A stretch of DNA of 64,000 nucleotides from Maylandia zebra (GCF_041146795.1 NC_135179.1:15386047-15450046); one strand, 5' to 3'. Shown: positions 45,866 through 58,579, counted from the stretch's first letter. Notes: generated from the letters alone by a model not told the origin. Translations and numbers: made by a program.

Positions 45866-46514
45866 CTACAGCTACGTTCACACTGCAGGTCTTAATGCTC
45901 AATTCTGATATTTTTTTTTATAAAATCTGATTTTTTTTTGTCTGGTTGTTCACACTACAAATAAAATGTGACCGCAAATGCGCTCTAGTGTGAATGGTTC
46001 ATGGCCCTCAAAACGGCCCGCATGCACAAAAGAAGACGTCACACACAACGCGCTCTGTTTACGGAAGTAAAAATGTCAGCTACAGAGCTAGTAGGTGTTG
46101 TTCCAGCAGTCTATCAAGTTCTGCACAGTCGTAACCAACAGAATTTTGACAAATTAATTAGAGAAAGAAGGACACTGAGAAAAAAGAGAGCCCGTGCTTT
46201 AACAATGGCCTTGTTTGGTATATATGGACACGGAGTTGGAACCAGGAGTGGTGGGATTGGGATGTGAGAGAAAACCTCAAAACTTCAGTTTCTGTCCACT
46301 GACTCGCTCCGCCCCCAGTTTCTGCTGCCATGCTTCTCGTTTGTCTTCTCTGGCACTGATAATTGGCGTCTGTCTTGTGTCAGTGACATAAAAGACGGAT
46401 TTAATGCGACATGACCATTCAAACAGCAGTCGCTTTTTCTAAAACATCAGAAATGTATCAGATTCAGTACCACATACAAAAGTGACCTAGGTCGGATTTG
46501 AAAATATTGGATTT
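45866..46514. mobile_element. Harbinger-like transposon end region
   Basis: GTTCACACTGCAGGTCTTAA and the nearby GATTTTTTTTTGTCTGG, GTTCACACTACAAATAAAAT belong to a fish Harbinger-type terminal sequence. A short basic frame (46001-46267) with LTMALFGIYGHGVG-like sequence is probably an element-encoded relic. Boundaries are uncertain. Confidence 0.4.
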
Positions 46515-47140
46515 ATGCTGTTCAAACTGTCATACCATGATTGGATATGGGCCAACAACATTCAGCAGTCCACAATCAGCAGGATCATCAAAACCCGGGT
46601 CAGTTTTTTGTACACCTTACTCGGCGCAGTTGAGATATGGTTGTCTCCTGAGGTGATTAGAACCACGATGCCAAGTGTGTTTGGAAAGTACTCTGACACC
46701 CAAGTCATTGTTGACTCCATGACTGTGAGATGTCAAATGCCTTCATCTTTACTCTTACAGATGAAGAGAAAAAGTGAAAAAGAATTATTTAGGCAATCTG
46801 GCAGTATCCCGATTCTGGATTAATATATGGCTGTAATGGTGGATAAGGGTTTCAGAATTGATGACCTGGCTGGTGCCCTGCAAAGTCTACAGACCACCTT
46901 TTCTCAGTAAAAACTTACAACTCTAACATTATGATGTGCTGTTCACTCAGGACATTGCAAGGTTAAGGATACATGCGAAGAGACATGTGAGGGAGGACAA
47001 AATATTTGACACCATCATCCCTCAGACCATTGCTGGCAGTGTCAACCAGTTTTTGTTTTTTTTTGCAGTAGCCTGCTTCCTAAGTAATTCTCAAAATATA
47101 TCTTTGGTCAAATCTTTGGCTAAGGATCTCAGTGTGTATT
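46515..47140 (+). pseudogene. Harbinger/ISL2EU-like DDE transposase relic
   Basis: IQQSTISRIIKTRVSFLYTL, WLSPEVIRTTMPSVFGKYSD, VIVDSMTVRCQMPSS and, after a gap, VMVDKGFRIDDL correspond to DDE_Tnp_4-type transposases, with the first two catalytic Asp positions readable. IARLRIHAKRHVRE.. and TIIPQTIAGSVNQ follow after stops. Confidence 0.75.
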
Positions 47141-47149
47141 AAGTTGCAC

Positions 47150-50100
47150 AGTTCACAGGCGATCAGATGGATCATCTGGTTGAGAGGTATCCTGTATACT
47201 GAAGCTAGCAGTCCTCTGCAGCAGCGAGGGGCTTGAACTCGATTTATAGAATAAAGGCAATGAAACACTTTAAAAAGTTGCACAGTTCATTCTGGTGCTT
47301 GAGTTTGAATTGAGTAATTTAAACAGCTCCAATGATTAAGGGCAAACTTTTGAGAATCAGCTTATTATGAAAAAAAATGTTTTGTGTTTTTCTGTTCTTA
47401 ATCCCTTATTACACACTTATAACATACAATAAAGCAAATTAACTAGCAGATGTTGAAAGAAGTAGTGGTCCTTAAAATAAATGACACAAGCACATACTCA
47501 CAGGAGATTTTAGGACACTTTTATAGCTAAAACAGCAAAATACTTCCAGGCAGCCTGCTAAACATTATAGGTCTTAAGAAAATGAAGAACAATTGTTAGA
47601 ATTCAGTTTAATAACAGAAAATTACATTTGTTTTACTATTTACAACTTAATTTTCAGTTTTTTCTTTTACATAGAAAAAACAGCTGTTTTCTGTGAATTC
47701 ATAGTTAATGTCTGTTATTTAAGTGCACAAAAAAGTCCTTTTTTTGTTTGCTTGGTTTGCAGATGTGATAAATATATACACACACAGACCCAGTGCAATG
47801 TGTGCTGCATAGTCAAACCTTAAAAAGTGACTCTTGAAGGGCTGTGACAGGATATGGACGTCACACAAGTTAGATTTGAAAACAATCGGCTTCCTAGGCT
47901 GCGAGTCTGGAGGATAAGTAAGTGGATGAGCTGGTTGCGGTCTTCTTGGCACAGATGCATATAATTTTGGTGCTTTGTCCTGTGTCTTGTGTGGGCTTAA
48001 TGCTTAATGCAATAATAGCACACAAAGCTGTTACCAACAGGCCACAATGTGAGCATTGCTCTGCTGCGTTCTGCTTTACTACAACAAAACCAAATAGCTG
48101 CAAAACCGCCACCAGAGAGCTGCTGCTCGTACATTTCTGCTCCGTGGAGCAGCATTATCATCCGCAGCCAATGTGTTCCGCCTCCCATCGCCCCCGGGTC
48201 ATATGCAGAATAAGGCAGTGTAGTAGCTCCACTGAGATGGAGGAAAGGAACAAAAATAAAATAAAGTAAGACAATGTTTTTGTTGTTTTAAAGAGGCTGC
48301 TGGAAGGGGCCGTGTTGCAAAGCATCCCTAGGGACACAGAAGAAACGGTAAGGAGATGATTCAGGGGAGGCGGCAGGTAACAGTTCGTCTCCCACTCATG
48401 CAGCTTCACGTATGCTGAAGTTCATTAATGGTGTGCATTTCATAGATTTAGCTAACTTTAGTCACAATGCCCTGGGTCTTTTTTTAGAAACTGGGTCACA
48501 TCAATGTAAACTCAGAATAACAAGCAAAGCAACAAGTTTTGTTTTGTGGTTTTTGTTTGTTTTTTTTCCAGAAATTGTTTTGCATGCATGTCAGTGCTGC
48601 AATCTGCTCTGAAGCTGACACGTCTCCTTTTAAGTGCACTATGCATTTGTTCATTTCAATTTTCATGCGATGTTGTGGCAGAGCGCTTCCTATTTCTTTT
48701 TAACTTCCTTGAAGTTGAACTTCTTTAAATTTAGCTGCAGAGCATCTTTTTTGTTTATAGAGCTGGCGCTTTTAGGCCTACAGGTGGTAATCATAATCTA
48801 CAAATGCACTGGGACTGAATACCAAATCCATATTGGCTTTGCTTTTAAATTCAGAGAAGCTATACTGCAGCAGCTTTGAAATTTAAGCATAACTGCCATG
48901 CTAGTTTTCTCCTTTTGTGTCTCGAAGAGACTTTATTTTAAACTTTGGGGAAGGAATGCACAAATTTAAAGTTATATTTAGGGGTTAAAACCAGGTATGA
49001 ATATGCTTTTTGGACATATCTTGAATGAGAAGTCCACAGCAAGTATTTAGAGTATTTTGGGTAAGTAAGCTAAGATTCACATGTAACTGGTCTTGTGGAG
49101 ATAAAATGTGCTTTTGACTTTGCCCAGTGTAGCAGTAATCAGGACTGGGAGGACAACCCTGATGCTTCTTCACACACAGAACAGGAAGAGAATCACGCTG
49201 CTCTTCAACTACAGGAAATACCCTCTGTGCCGATGACGCAGGTCTCAGGGGAAAGCTCAGCAAATTCTGTAGAGGTGAAGCAAACTGTAAACTGTGTAAG
49301 TGCAAGGCTGCCTGTGCAAAGCTGTGCAACATATTTCAGCATGGACACACACACACACACACACACACAAACGTTCACGCATTGAGATACATTATTTCTT
49401 TAAGTTCTATCTTGTGTTGTATGTTAAAACTATGGCATACAATTAAGTTTGACTTAGTTGTCAAACACAACTACAGGATATGCCTTTCTCTCCCTCAGCA
49501 CCAGCTTACACACATGCACGCAAACTAGATGAAAGGACGTAAATCTGTAAAGCTGCCACTAGATGATAAGTCTGAGCAGCGAGATTTCCCCCAGCAACAC
49601 GTCCAGCGGTCTGCCTAATTAGAGCCGAGTGTATCTGTGGGCAACGGAGTCTGTATCTGCAAATGTAAAGGGGATTTGGCCGGGAGCATTCATTCACTCG
49701 GCTGTCTGGTGGGAAGACAATGGTGAGGGCTGCAGATTGGATTTCTTGTTTCCAGAGGAAAAAAAGAATAATGCCGGTTGAATATCCCATAGAGATGGAT
49801 TTATTGGGAGTGCTGGTATTGGAAAAATCCGGTTAGGGACTTAATCAAAACAGAGCAGCAACAGCAGCAGAGACTAAGCTGAGCCTGTAGGCCAGGCCAA
49901 ACTGAAGCCAGCCCTGCATATCCTGTCCTTTACCTGTCCTCTCTGTCCTCAGAGTGGGTCCACTCCACTCATTTATCCTTTGTCTGAGCCATTATATGAA
50001 AGGGCGTCCTCCCTTCCTGTCCTCAAGGATAAGCCCTCCCTCATTTCTGCGTGTGACCTCATGCAGAATATACGAACATTTTTCTGTCTGTGTGCAGAGT

Positions 50101-51170
50101 TTTGCTGTGAAACTCCAAATCAGGGATACCTAGACCTCAAGAGTTACTTAAGCACTAATCAGGAATAAAACAGAACACATAGAATATGGATATAATACAT
50201 CAAATGTAAGGCACAAACACAATAAAACTATACAACAGTGTCCAATGATGTTCAGTTTAAGCTTATTTGGTACATGAAGGTTGTGTAAGTGACGTTTTTA
50301 AGTTCATTTATTTAATGGTTCTTTGGAACCTGGCGTCCACATGTGTGGACATCACATTTTGGGCCGTCTAGACCAAAATACTTAATTTTGCTCTACAAGG
50401 GCCTGATATCCCCTTATGAGGACATTATACTCCCACTGTTCTATCAAAGACATCCTCATATGTGGATCTCATTTTTCTCAGAAACAAAAATCAGGTAAAA
50501 AATAAATAAAAATCTGGTAATTCTTTGTTTTTACGTTCATCTCGTCCCAATCAGCCCAAATAGCAAAGAGAAATTAAAAATGCATGCCGTGAAAGAGTTC
50601 GGGTCTTAGGGGGTTTAGCTAAACAATTTGACTTTCATTAACAGAATCCCAGCTGCTGGCTGCACAATCATTTCATTTTATTATTTTAATACATGGATGT
50701 TTATGCATTTCAATCAGAAGTCAGTGGTATGTATCGAATTACAGGATGCATAACCAGTCAAATGTTTTACTACACATCAATGACTCCTTTTTTTATTTCT
50801 TCAATAAAATATAAGAATCTTTAGTTGAGGTCATAAAAGTAAGTAATGAAACAATGCGTAACAATGCCAGGTTAACTTATTTCCTCCTATAGCTATAAGA
50901 TAATGACCAAAAGCATTAGAAGGAGAGAACTAGGTGATTGGCTTCAAATAATGGAAGTTTCCAGACTAAAATCTCACTGAGATGCTTTGAGATGAAGTGG
51001 ATAGCAGAGAGAAAGCAAAGTAACCAAAGTGCCACACATTTCTGCAACACTGTTTGGACAAATGTTTCAACCAAAGTTTCGTTTAATGTAAGAAGAATGT
51101 CATAAGTGTGCTCATCAGGTTTTCACATTGAATCTAGGATTTAAAATTTAATTACTTATGTAACAAGTGT
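47150..51170. other. Long non-coding stretch
   Basis: No gene recognised. Contains a short CA run at 49350-49370 and a block (49051-49096) similar to 59981-60025. 49540-49900 is less AT-rich, with TAATTA and ATGTAAAG-type motifs, and could be a regulatory element. Confidence 0.4.
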
Positions 51171-51201
51171 CACCTGGCAGTTTGTTGCTCTCTGCCAGGT
51201 G
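51171..51201. repeat. Perfect 10-bp inverted repeat with E-box ends
   Basis: CACCTGGCAG and CTGCCAGGTG with an 11-base spacer. It opens a stretch running to about 52036 that starts TGTCACC and ends GGTTACA, possibly a solo LTR, but without matching flanks. Confidence 0.5.
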
Positions 51202-53290
51202 ATTGGCTGAAGAGTTGTGAAAAGGTAGTGGGTGTGTGGGGTGAAGTCAGCGCTCTTCTGTGGAAAAAACCAGAGGCAATTAATTCACTCAGGTGCGAGT
51301 GGGTATACTGTCGGTAAGAGACTTTTGCCATTTTTGTTTGGATCTTTTGCTATTGTATGTGCCTATTTTTAATGTGTCATTGGACTTTTTTAGTGTGACC
51401 ACGAATTTTAATAGAAGAATTGATCAAGCCCTAGATCGACTGCGCGCAGGGAAACTGATCAATATTGTAGGTATATTGAGTGTTTGTTTTAGCTTCATGA
51501 TTTTGAATGGTTTTATAAAATTGCTATTTTATTGGGTAATATTTTAATTGATAATGTTGTTTGTTTTTCAGCTGTGCTGTCTCTGCTGTCCTTTTTTTTT
51601 TTTTTTTTTTTGTTCTTTTGATTGATTTGTAATTTTGTTTTGGTTAGTCCGTCCAGCCGTAGAGGCGGTTATTGATTGAGAGTAAGTTTTGTAAGGGCGG
51701 ACTAACCTCTCTTTTGTTTTTTTATTTTAAATGTTTGTGCCACTTCCCTTTATCTCTCAGATCACAGGCCATACATAGCACTGATTCCCAGTTGCGCTGA
51801 GACCCGAATTGTTTGCAGTGTGTGCCACGATTGCAGTGTCGCTAAGCGGGGTGTGACGGGTTGCAGTGTTATTTCGCGCAGTTTGTATGGTAAGTCTCAT
51901 GTGCAGCTGGGATATCAGCAGGATGTGTTGTAAGTCCTGTCTGGAAACGACTGGGAATTTGTATGTTTAACTCATGTAATAAATAAATGATCAATTATTT
52001 CTTTGCCCCGTTTACTCATCCCTTGTCCTCGGTTACACTTATTTTTAATTTGTACTCACACTGACACTCACCGGCCACATTACTACATACACCTTACTAA
52101 TACCACGTTGGATCCCTTTGACCTTCTTTATGATTTAGGATTCGTGTAGATTTTGGCTCATATTCAGTTTCAGCGTTCAAGAAACCAGTTTGAGATGGGC
52201 TTTGTGACGTGGTATGTCTTCTTGTTGGAAACAACCAGTGTTGGGACTAACGCGTTACAGTAACTACGTTATTATTGTGGTAACGAGCACGGTAACTAGT
52301 TATTATGCCAAAACCAGGAACGCGTTACTCGTTACTGGGATTTAGATAGGGTCGTTACTCGTTACTTCGTGTGGTGGCTATCGCGGAGCTTCCACAGATT
52401 CAGTAACATTAGCAAGTGGTGGAGGCCAGCAGGTGGATGAAGGAAAAGGGACGCAGAAGGAAAAGAGACCCGAGGCGGCCGTCGGTCCAAGTGTGAACTG
52501 AACTTCAGGTAAGAAGTTATGACCTGCAGTCTCTCTGGGTCAGATATGAACCAAGTTTAGGTGGAGTTTATTTTCGTCATTCTGACTTTTTCCGTACTGC
52601 GTGCTAGCTAGCATGACAGAGTTTCTATACAGCTGGGTGGTGCTATGAAGTTAATGATGTTGCACTTTATTTTGTTCATAAGTTATTAGAGTTGCCAACC
52701 GTCCCGTCTGGTATTCAGAGAAAATATTAGGCGTTTCTTATTGAGGTGAAAAGGAACAGTTTGTCCCGTAATTCAGCTACAATGAAAAAGGCACAAAGCT
52801 GGAGTTATTCTGTGTCTTTGCTGCACAGCTGCCTCTTCTTCTCTCATCCTGTGCCCCTCCCTCTCCTGTTTCTACTTCAATCATGAAACTGATCAATGAT
52901 CAGCTTTTCTCTCTTGTTTGTTTATCGCCCACTTTGCGCCGAAAGAGGAAACCAGCGGATGTCGCGCTAAACAACAGCAGCACGTTTAAGCTTGATCAGC
53001 TATTGTTAGAATTTATTTAATATTAATTTCTAGTATCAGCTGATGTTTGCTGGAGCCACAGCTGCAAAAAAGCTGCTGGTCAGGATGTCGGTTTGGATAT
53101 GTGGTGAGAGGGAAACATGAAGATGAAACCAGGAGATGTCCTTACTGAATCATCAGAGCTGAACAGGTGATGGAAAAACAGGTTAACCTTTTAGGTGACA
53201 TGAATGAGTTGAAGGGAAGTTATGAACTGTTTCTGAGAGACAAATAACCCCAGGATCCTTTTTTAGGTAGCTGACAGCTGGTAACTGTGC

Positions 53291-53589
53291 AGGTGCAGAT
53301 CTAGCAAAGTGTTGCCAGGGGGGCAGGTAGGGCATTAACAGGGAAAGGGGGGCACAAAGAAATACTTTTCTTTCTTATTCTCATTTAAAATGTCTCGCTT
53401 TTAAAAAATAATTATCTGAATCTTACAACAAACGATTGATAGATTGATGCATATGTACCATCAAAACAGTGCACATCACTGTCACAACAGCGTTTGTTTT
53501 CATTCAAAGGCTTTATGATTTTTCCTATAATGGTGGGTCGGTCTCTAGTCAAAATGCCCAGGACGATTTTTTTGTCCCAGTCCAGCCCT
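53291..53589. mobile_element. Small hAT-like element nested in the hAT
   Basis: CAGGTGCAGATCTAGCAAAG to CCAGCCCTG. The first 120 bases are the reverse complement of 14080-14206 in the gsto copy C intron. Confidence 0.55.
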
Positions 53590-53591
53590 GT

Positions 53592-54038
53592 ATGCAGCCA
53601 ACCCGTTCTCACTCCCAAAGCGTAACATTTTACGCTAGGTGACAAATTGTCACCATATTACGTTTTCGGCTACCCACCACGTTCCTAAATGACGACCTCG
53701 GAAAAAGAGGAAATATGAGAACCGTCTGGACTGAACCTACACATGTTCGCTCTTTTTCTTCAAATCGCTTAGAAACACGCTATTTAACATCATTAAAGTC
53801 CTGGTTAAGGTCAGGAATAAGGTTATGGTCAGGGCTAGGGATAAGGTTAGGTTTAGGGCTGAAATACAGGGCTGGAACGTCTACTACCGCGGGAGCGTCA
53901 TTGCACTGGATTCCAGCAATAACCCGCCGCGTACCATAAGAACGCCGAAGGTCTCCTTTCGCGTTCCTCAGGAACGCCGCGGGACGTGACAAAACGTCGA
54001 CATGTTACGCCTCGGGAGTGAGAACGCTCTGATGCAGC
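53592..54038. mobile_element. Second nested MITE with 7-bp flanking repeats
   Basis: Element 53599-54031 (433 bp). CGTTCTCACTCCCAAAGCG on the left is matched on the right, in reverse, by CGTTCTCACTCCCGAGGCG. ATGCAGC occurs at both 53592-53598 and 54032-54038. The interior has degenerate AGGTTAGG/TTAGGG-like repeats (53805-53870). Superfamily not assigned. Confidence 0.75.
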
Positions 54039-55218
54039 TCATCTGCAGTCTGGTGTTACCTACATCTTCCTATTCAGAAGGCAGAATTTCCGAGTTCTTA
54101 GTACAATCGAAAGCACCACGACTGCAGTTTTTGTGTTGGATGTAAAAGACGCACATGACGCTGTGACGTAGGCTAGAATCATGGCAGCAGTCAATGACGG
54201 TCCAGGCGTGGGATTTCTCTCGTGGAAATATGCACATTATCTTTTCCTTTCTATTGGTAGGTGGCACAGTGCACTTGTGGCAAGTAAGCAAGCTAGAAGA
54301 CTGGCAAAGTTATGGAAGAAACACATTAACAAGAGAATTCTGAGTAAAACCAAAGTTACTTTCCCTAGTAACTAGTTACTTTGAAAGTAACGAGTAACTT
54401 GAAGTAACTGAGTTACTTTTGAGAGAAGTAACTAGTAATGTAACTAAGTTACTATTTTAAAGTAACTTACCCAACACTGGAAACCACTATAAAGGGATGG
54501 AAATGGTCGCTAATAATCCTCCATAGAAAACCCCATAGTCTGAACTGCAAGTCCTGATGTATCTGTACTTTACAACAAATTTTGCATTTAAGACTCATCA
54601 GACCAGGCAACATTTTTGTCGATGCTCTGTTGTCCAGTTTTGATGAGCCTGTGCAAACTTTAGCTTCAGTTCTCTCTTCTCAGCTGACAGGAGTGACACA
54701 TACGTTCAGTGTGTTGAGCATTGATAGATGCTCTTCTGCATACCTTGGTTGTAGCTATAGACAGTGCAACAGAGAAAAAAAATCTGACAAGGAAGGGTGG
54801 GTCTGACTGTGAAACTGCAGACCCACTAGCTAATGACTGCTCATTAGCCAATGTGTGATTTTGTCGTCTGTTTTGAAACACCAACAAACCTTCAAGGAAC
54901 ATACATACATGTATGTATGTATGTATGTATGTATATGTACACATATGCTATATACATATAGTATAATCATTCTAGTACAATGCTATGAGATATTGTAACA
55001 CACCATTCTAATCTGACATTCCATTTGGGGCTATATTGAAGTAACAAATGTACAAATATATATACAATTGTGTGATTTGTATATTCATAAGACCCTTATG
55101 AAAAGGAAACCGAGGGAACAGTTTACCCTGCCCGGGATAGGGTTACCGGGGCCTCGTCCTGGAGCCAGGCCCGGGGAGGGTGCCCGAGGGCGAGCGTCTG
55201 GTGGCCGGGCCTTAGTCC

Positions 55219-55848
55219 ATGGGGCCCGGCCGGGCACAGCCCGAAGAGGAGACATGGGCCCATCCTCCCGCAGGCCCACCACCCGCAGGAGGCGCCATAG
55301 GGGTCGGGTGCATTGTGTGCTGGGTGGCGGCCAGGAGCGGAGGCCCGGGTGGCGGCCAGGAGCGGAGGCCCTGGCGGACTGACCCCCGGCTGCCAAGACT
55401 GGCAATAGGGACATGGAATGTCACCTCTCTGGTGGGGAAGGAGCCTGAGTTAGTGCGTGAGGTTGAGAGGTACCGGCTAGATATAGTCGGGCTCACCTCT
55501 ACACATGGCTTGGGCTCTCGAACCAGTCTCCTGGAGAGGGGCTGGACTCTGTCTCAGTCTGGAGTTGCCCTTTGTGAGAGGCGGCGGGCTGGGGTGGGTA
55601 TCCTAATATCCCCTCGGCTTGCTGCCGGTACGTTGGGGTTTTTCCCGGTGGCCGAGAGGGTATGTTCCCTGCGCCTTAGGGTCGGGGAACGGGTCCTGAC
55701 TGTCATCTGCGCTTATGCGCCGAGTGGCAGTTCAGAGTACCCAGCCTTCTTAGAGTCCCTGGGGGGGGGGGGGGGGGGGTGTGCTGGAGGGTGCTCCACC
55801 TGGAGACTCTGTTGTCCTGCTGGGAGACTTCAATGCTCACGTGGGTAA
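55219..55848 (+). pseudogene. LINE endonuclease N-terminal frame
   Basis: IGTWNVTSLVGKEPELVREV, RYRLDIVGLTSTHG and LTVICAYAPSGSSEYPAF are apurinic-endonuclease motifs. The frame is lost after a run of 19 G residues (55761-55779); removing one G would join it to the next frame. Confidence 0.88.
55761..55779 (+). repeat. G19 homopolymer
   Basis: Nineteen G residues inside the endonuclease frame, replacing the short Gly-coding G run of relatives. Confidence 0.9.
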
Positions 55849-57995
55849 CGGCAGCGAGACCTGGAGGGGCGTGATTGGGAGGAACGGCCTCCGTGATCTG
55901 AACCCGAGCGGTGCTCTGTTATTGGACTTCTGTGCTAATCACAGTTTGGCCATAACGAACACCCTGTTCGAACATAAGAGTGTCCATAAGTGCACGTGGC
56001 ACCAGGACGCTCTAGGCCGTAGGTCGATGATCGATTTTGTAATCGTATCAGCAGACCTGCGACCATATGTTCTGGACACTCGGGTAAAGAGAGGGGCTGA
56101 GCTGTCAACTGATCACCACCTGGTGGTGAGTTGGATCAGGTGGCGGGGGAAGACGCTGGACAGACCTGGTGCACCTAAACGCGTAGTGAGGGTGTGCTGG
56201 GAACGTCTAGCAAAGGCCCCAGTCCGCGAGATCTTCAACGCACACCTCCGGCAGAGCTTCAACAGCATTCCGAGGGAGACTGGGGACATTGAGTCCGAAT
56301 GGACCATGTTCAGCGTCTCCATTGCCGAAGCTGCTGCATTGAGCTGCGGCCGCAAGGTGGTTGGTGCCTGCCGTGGTGGTAATCCCCGAACCAAATGGTG
56401 GACACCAGAGGTGAAGGGAGCCACTAGGCTGAAGAAGGAGTCCTATCGGGCTTGGTTAGCCTGTGGGACTCCGGAGGCAGCCGACAGGTATCGACAGGCC
56501 AAGCGGAATGCGGCTCGGGCAGTGGCTGAAGCAAAAACTCGGGTGTGGGAGGAGTTCGGAGAGGCCATGGAAAAAGACTTTCGGACTGCCTCGAAGAGAT
56601 TCTGGCAAACCGTCAGACGTCTCAGGAGGGGAAAGTGGTGCTCTACCTGCACTGTGTATAGTGCTGGCGGAGCGCTGCTGACGTCGACTGAGAAAATTGT
56701 CAGGCGGTGGAAGGAATACTTCGAGGACCTCCTTAATCCCACTGACACGTCTTCCAAGGAGGAAGCAGCGTCTGGGGATGAGGGGAATGACCCGCCAATT
56801 TCCGGGGGCGAGGTCACTGAGGCAGTTAAACAACTCCTTGGTGGCAGAGCCCCTGGTGTTGATGAGGTCCGCCCCGAGTTCCTGAAGGCTCTGGACGTTG
56901 TAGGGCTGTCCTGGTTGACATGCCTCTGCAATGTTGCGTGGAGATCAGGGGCAGTACCTGTGGACTGGCAGACCGGGGTGGTGGTCCCCATCTTTAAGAA
57001 AGGGAACCGGAGGGTGTGTTCCAACTACAGGGGGATCACACTCCTCAGCCTCCCTGGGAAAGTCTATGCCAGGGTGCTGGAAAGGAGAGTTCGTCCGTTA
57101 GTCGAACCTCGGATACAGGAGGAACAATGCGGTTTCCGTCCTGGTCGCGGAACACTGGACCAGCTCCTTATCCTCTCCAGGATACTTGAGGGTGCATGGG
57201 AGTTTGCCCAACCAGTCTACATGTGTTTTGTGGACTTGGAGAAGGCATTCGACCGTGTCCCTCGGGGTGTCCTGTGGGAGGTGTTGCGGGAATATGGGGT
57301 GTCTGGCCCATTGCTACGGGCCATTCGATCCCTATACAACCGTTGCAAGAGCTTGGTTCGCATTGCCGGCAATAAGTCGGACTCGTTCCCGGTGGGTGAT
57401 GGGCTCCGCCAGGGCTGCCCTTTGTCACCGGTTCTGTTCATAATTTTTATGGACAGGATTTCTAGACGCAGCCAAGTGGCGGAGGGCTTTCGCTTTGGTG
57501 GCCTCAGAATCTCATCTCTGATTTTTGCAGATGATGTGGTTCTGTTGGCTTCATCGGGTGAGGGCCTCCAGCTCGCACTGGAACGGTTCGCAGCCGAGTG
57601 TGAAGCAGCGGGAATGAGGATCAGCACCTCCAAATCTGAGGCCATGGTTCTCAGCCGGAAAAGGGTGGAGTGCCCACTCCGGGTCGGGGATGAGTTCCTG
57701 CCCCAAGTGGAGGAGTTCAAGTATCTCGGGGTCTTGTTCGCGAGTGATGGGAGAAGGGAGCCGGAGATCGACAGACGGATTGGGGCTGCAGCTGCAGTAA
57801 TGCGGACGCTGCACCGGTCCGTCGTGGTGAAGAGGGAGCTGAGTGTAAAAGCGAAGCTCTCAATTTACCGGTCGGTCTACGTCCCTACCCTCACCTATGG
57901 CCACGAGCTGTGGGTAGTGACCGAAAGAACGAGATCGCGGATACAAGCGGCAGAAATGAGCTTCCTCCGAAGGGTGGCTGGCCTCTCCCTTAGAG
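55781..57995 (+). pseudogene. LINE endonuclease C-terminus and reverse transcriptase
   Basis: After the G run the frame reads [12 protein letters not shown] and TDHHLVVSW (endonuclease catalytic end), then a linker and RT motifs: [88 protein letters not shown] and [20 protein letters not shown]. All catalytic Asp residues are present. The frame runs into the SINE and stops at about 58186. Wording fits RTE/Rex3-type LINEs, clade not certain. Confidence 0.88.
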
Positions 57996-58253
57996 GAGGA
58001 GGAAGAAGAAGAAGAAGAAGAAGAAGAAGAAGAAGAAGAAAGTGTGTACATTATTGTGCCCCGTGGGGAAATTGCTCTCTGCATTTAACCCATTCACTCA
58101 GTGAAGCAGTGGGCAGCCATTGGGCGCCCGGGGAGCAGTGTGTAGGGACGGTACCTTGCTCAGGGGTACCTCAGGGTAGCTGTTAAGGGGAATCGAACCC
58201 CCGACCTTCCGATTATGGGGCAACCACTCTACCTACTGAGCTATCCCTGCCCC
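57996..58253 (-). mobile_element. tRNA-derived SINE inserted in the LINE
   Basis: Read on the minus strand it starts GGGGCAGGGATAGCTCAGTA (A box) and continues through GGTTCGATTCC (B box), then a non-tRNA body and a (TTC)n tail (GAAGAA run at 57996-58042 on the plus strand). The LINE reading LSLR / DRVRG is separated exactly at 57995/58254. The length, 258 bp, is a multiple of 3. No clear target duplication. Confidence 0.85.
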
Positions 58254-58579
58254 ATAGGGTGAGAGGTTCGGCCATCCGGGAGGGGCTCAGAGTAGAGCAG
58301 CTGCTGTTCCACATCGAAAGGAGCCAGCTGAGGTGGTTCGGGCATCTGACAAGGATGCCCCCTGGGCGCCTCCTGGGTGAGGTGTTCCAGGCATGTCCCA
58401 CCGGGAGGAGGCCCCGGGGCAGACCCAGGACACGCTGGAGAGATTATATCTCTCGGCTGGCCTGGGAACGCCTTGGTATTCCCCCGGATAAGCTGGAGGA
58501 GGTGGCTGGGGAGAGGGAGGTCTGGGCCTCTTTGCTTAGGCTGCTGCCCCCGCGACCCGGCCCCGGACAAAGCGGATGA
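58254..58579 (+). pseudogene. LINE C-terminal segment after the SINE
   Basis: VRGSAIREGLRVEQLLFHIE, RSQLRWFGHLTRMPPGR, CPTGRRPRGRPRTRWRDY and LLRLLPPRPGPGQSG, then TGA. Direct continuation of the reverse-transcriptase protein. Confidence 0.85.

Larger units (their letters stand above)
52236..54479. mobile_element. hAT element inside the Tc1
   Basis: Ends CAGTGTTGGG and CCCAACACTG are perfect inverted repeats, with GAAACAAC (52228-52235) and GAAACCAC (54480-54487) as an 8-bp duplication differing at one base. A short frame at 54181-54375 starting MAAVNDGPGVGFLSWKYAHY resembles the N-terminal BED-finger exon of a hAT transposase; the rest is lost. Confidence 0.88.

Noticed and set aside
49095-49385. 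Plus-strand frame of 96 codons ending in a His-Thr run
   Set aside because: The tail is a CA microsatellite and the rest has no recognisable motif or splice context.
51169-52036. Solo LTR running from TGTCACC to GGTTACA
   Set aside because: The ends are suggestive and AATAAATAAA is near the right end, but the flanks ACAAG and CTTAT do not form a target duplication.
55068-55414. Arginine- and proline-rich frames on both strands
   Set aside because: GC-rich 5' region of the LINE; no domain, and both strands are open because of composition.
58195-58253. tRNA gene on the minus strand
   Set aside because: A and B boxes are present, but they continue into a SINE body with a (TTC)n tail inside a LINE, so this is a SINE head and not a tRNA gene.
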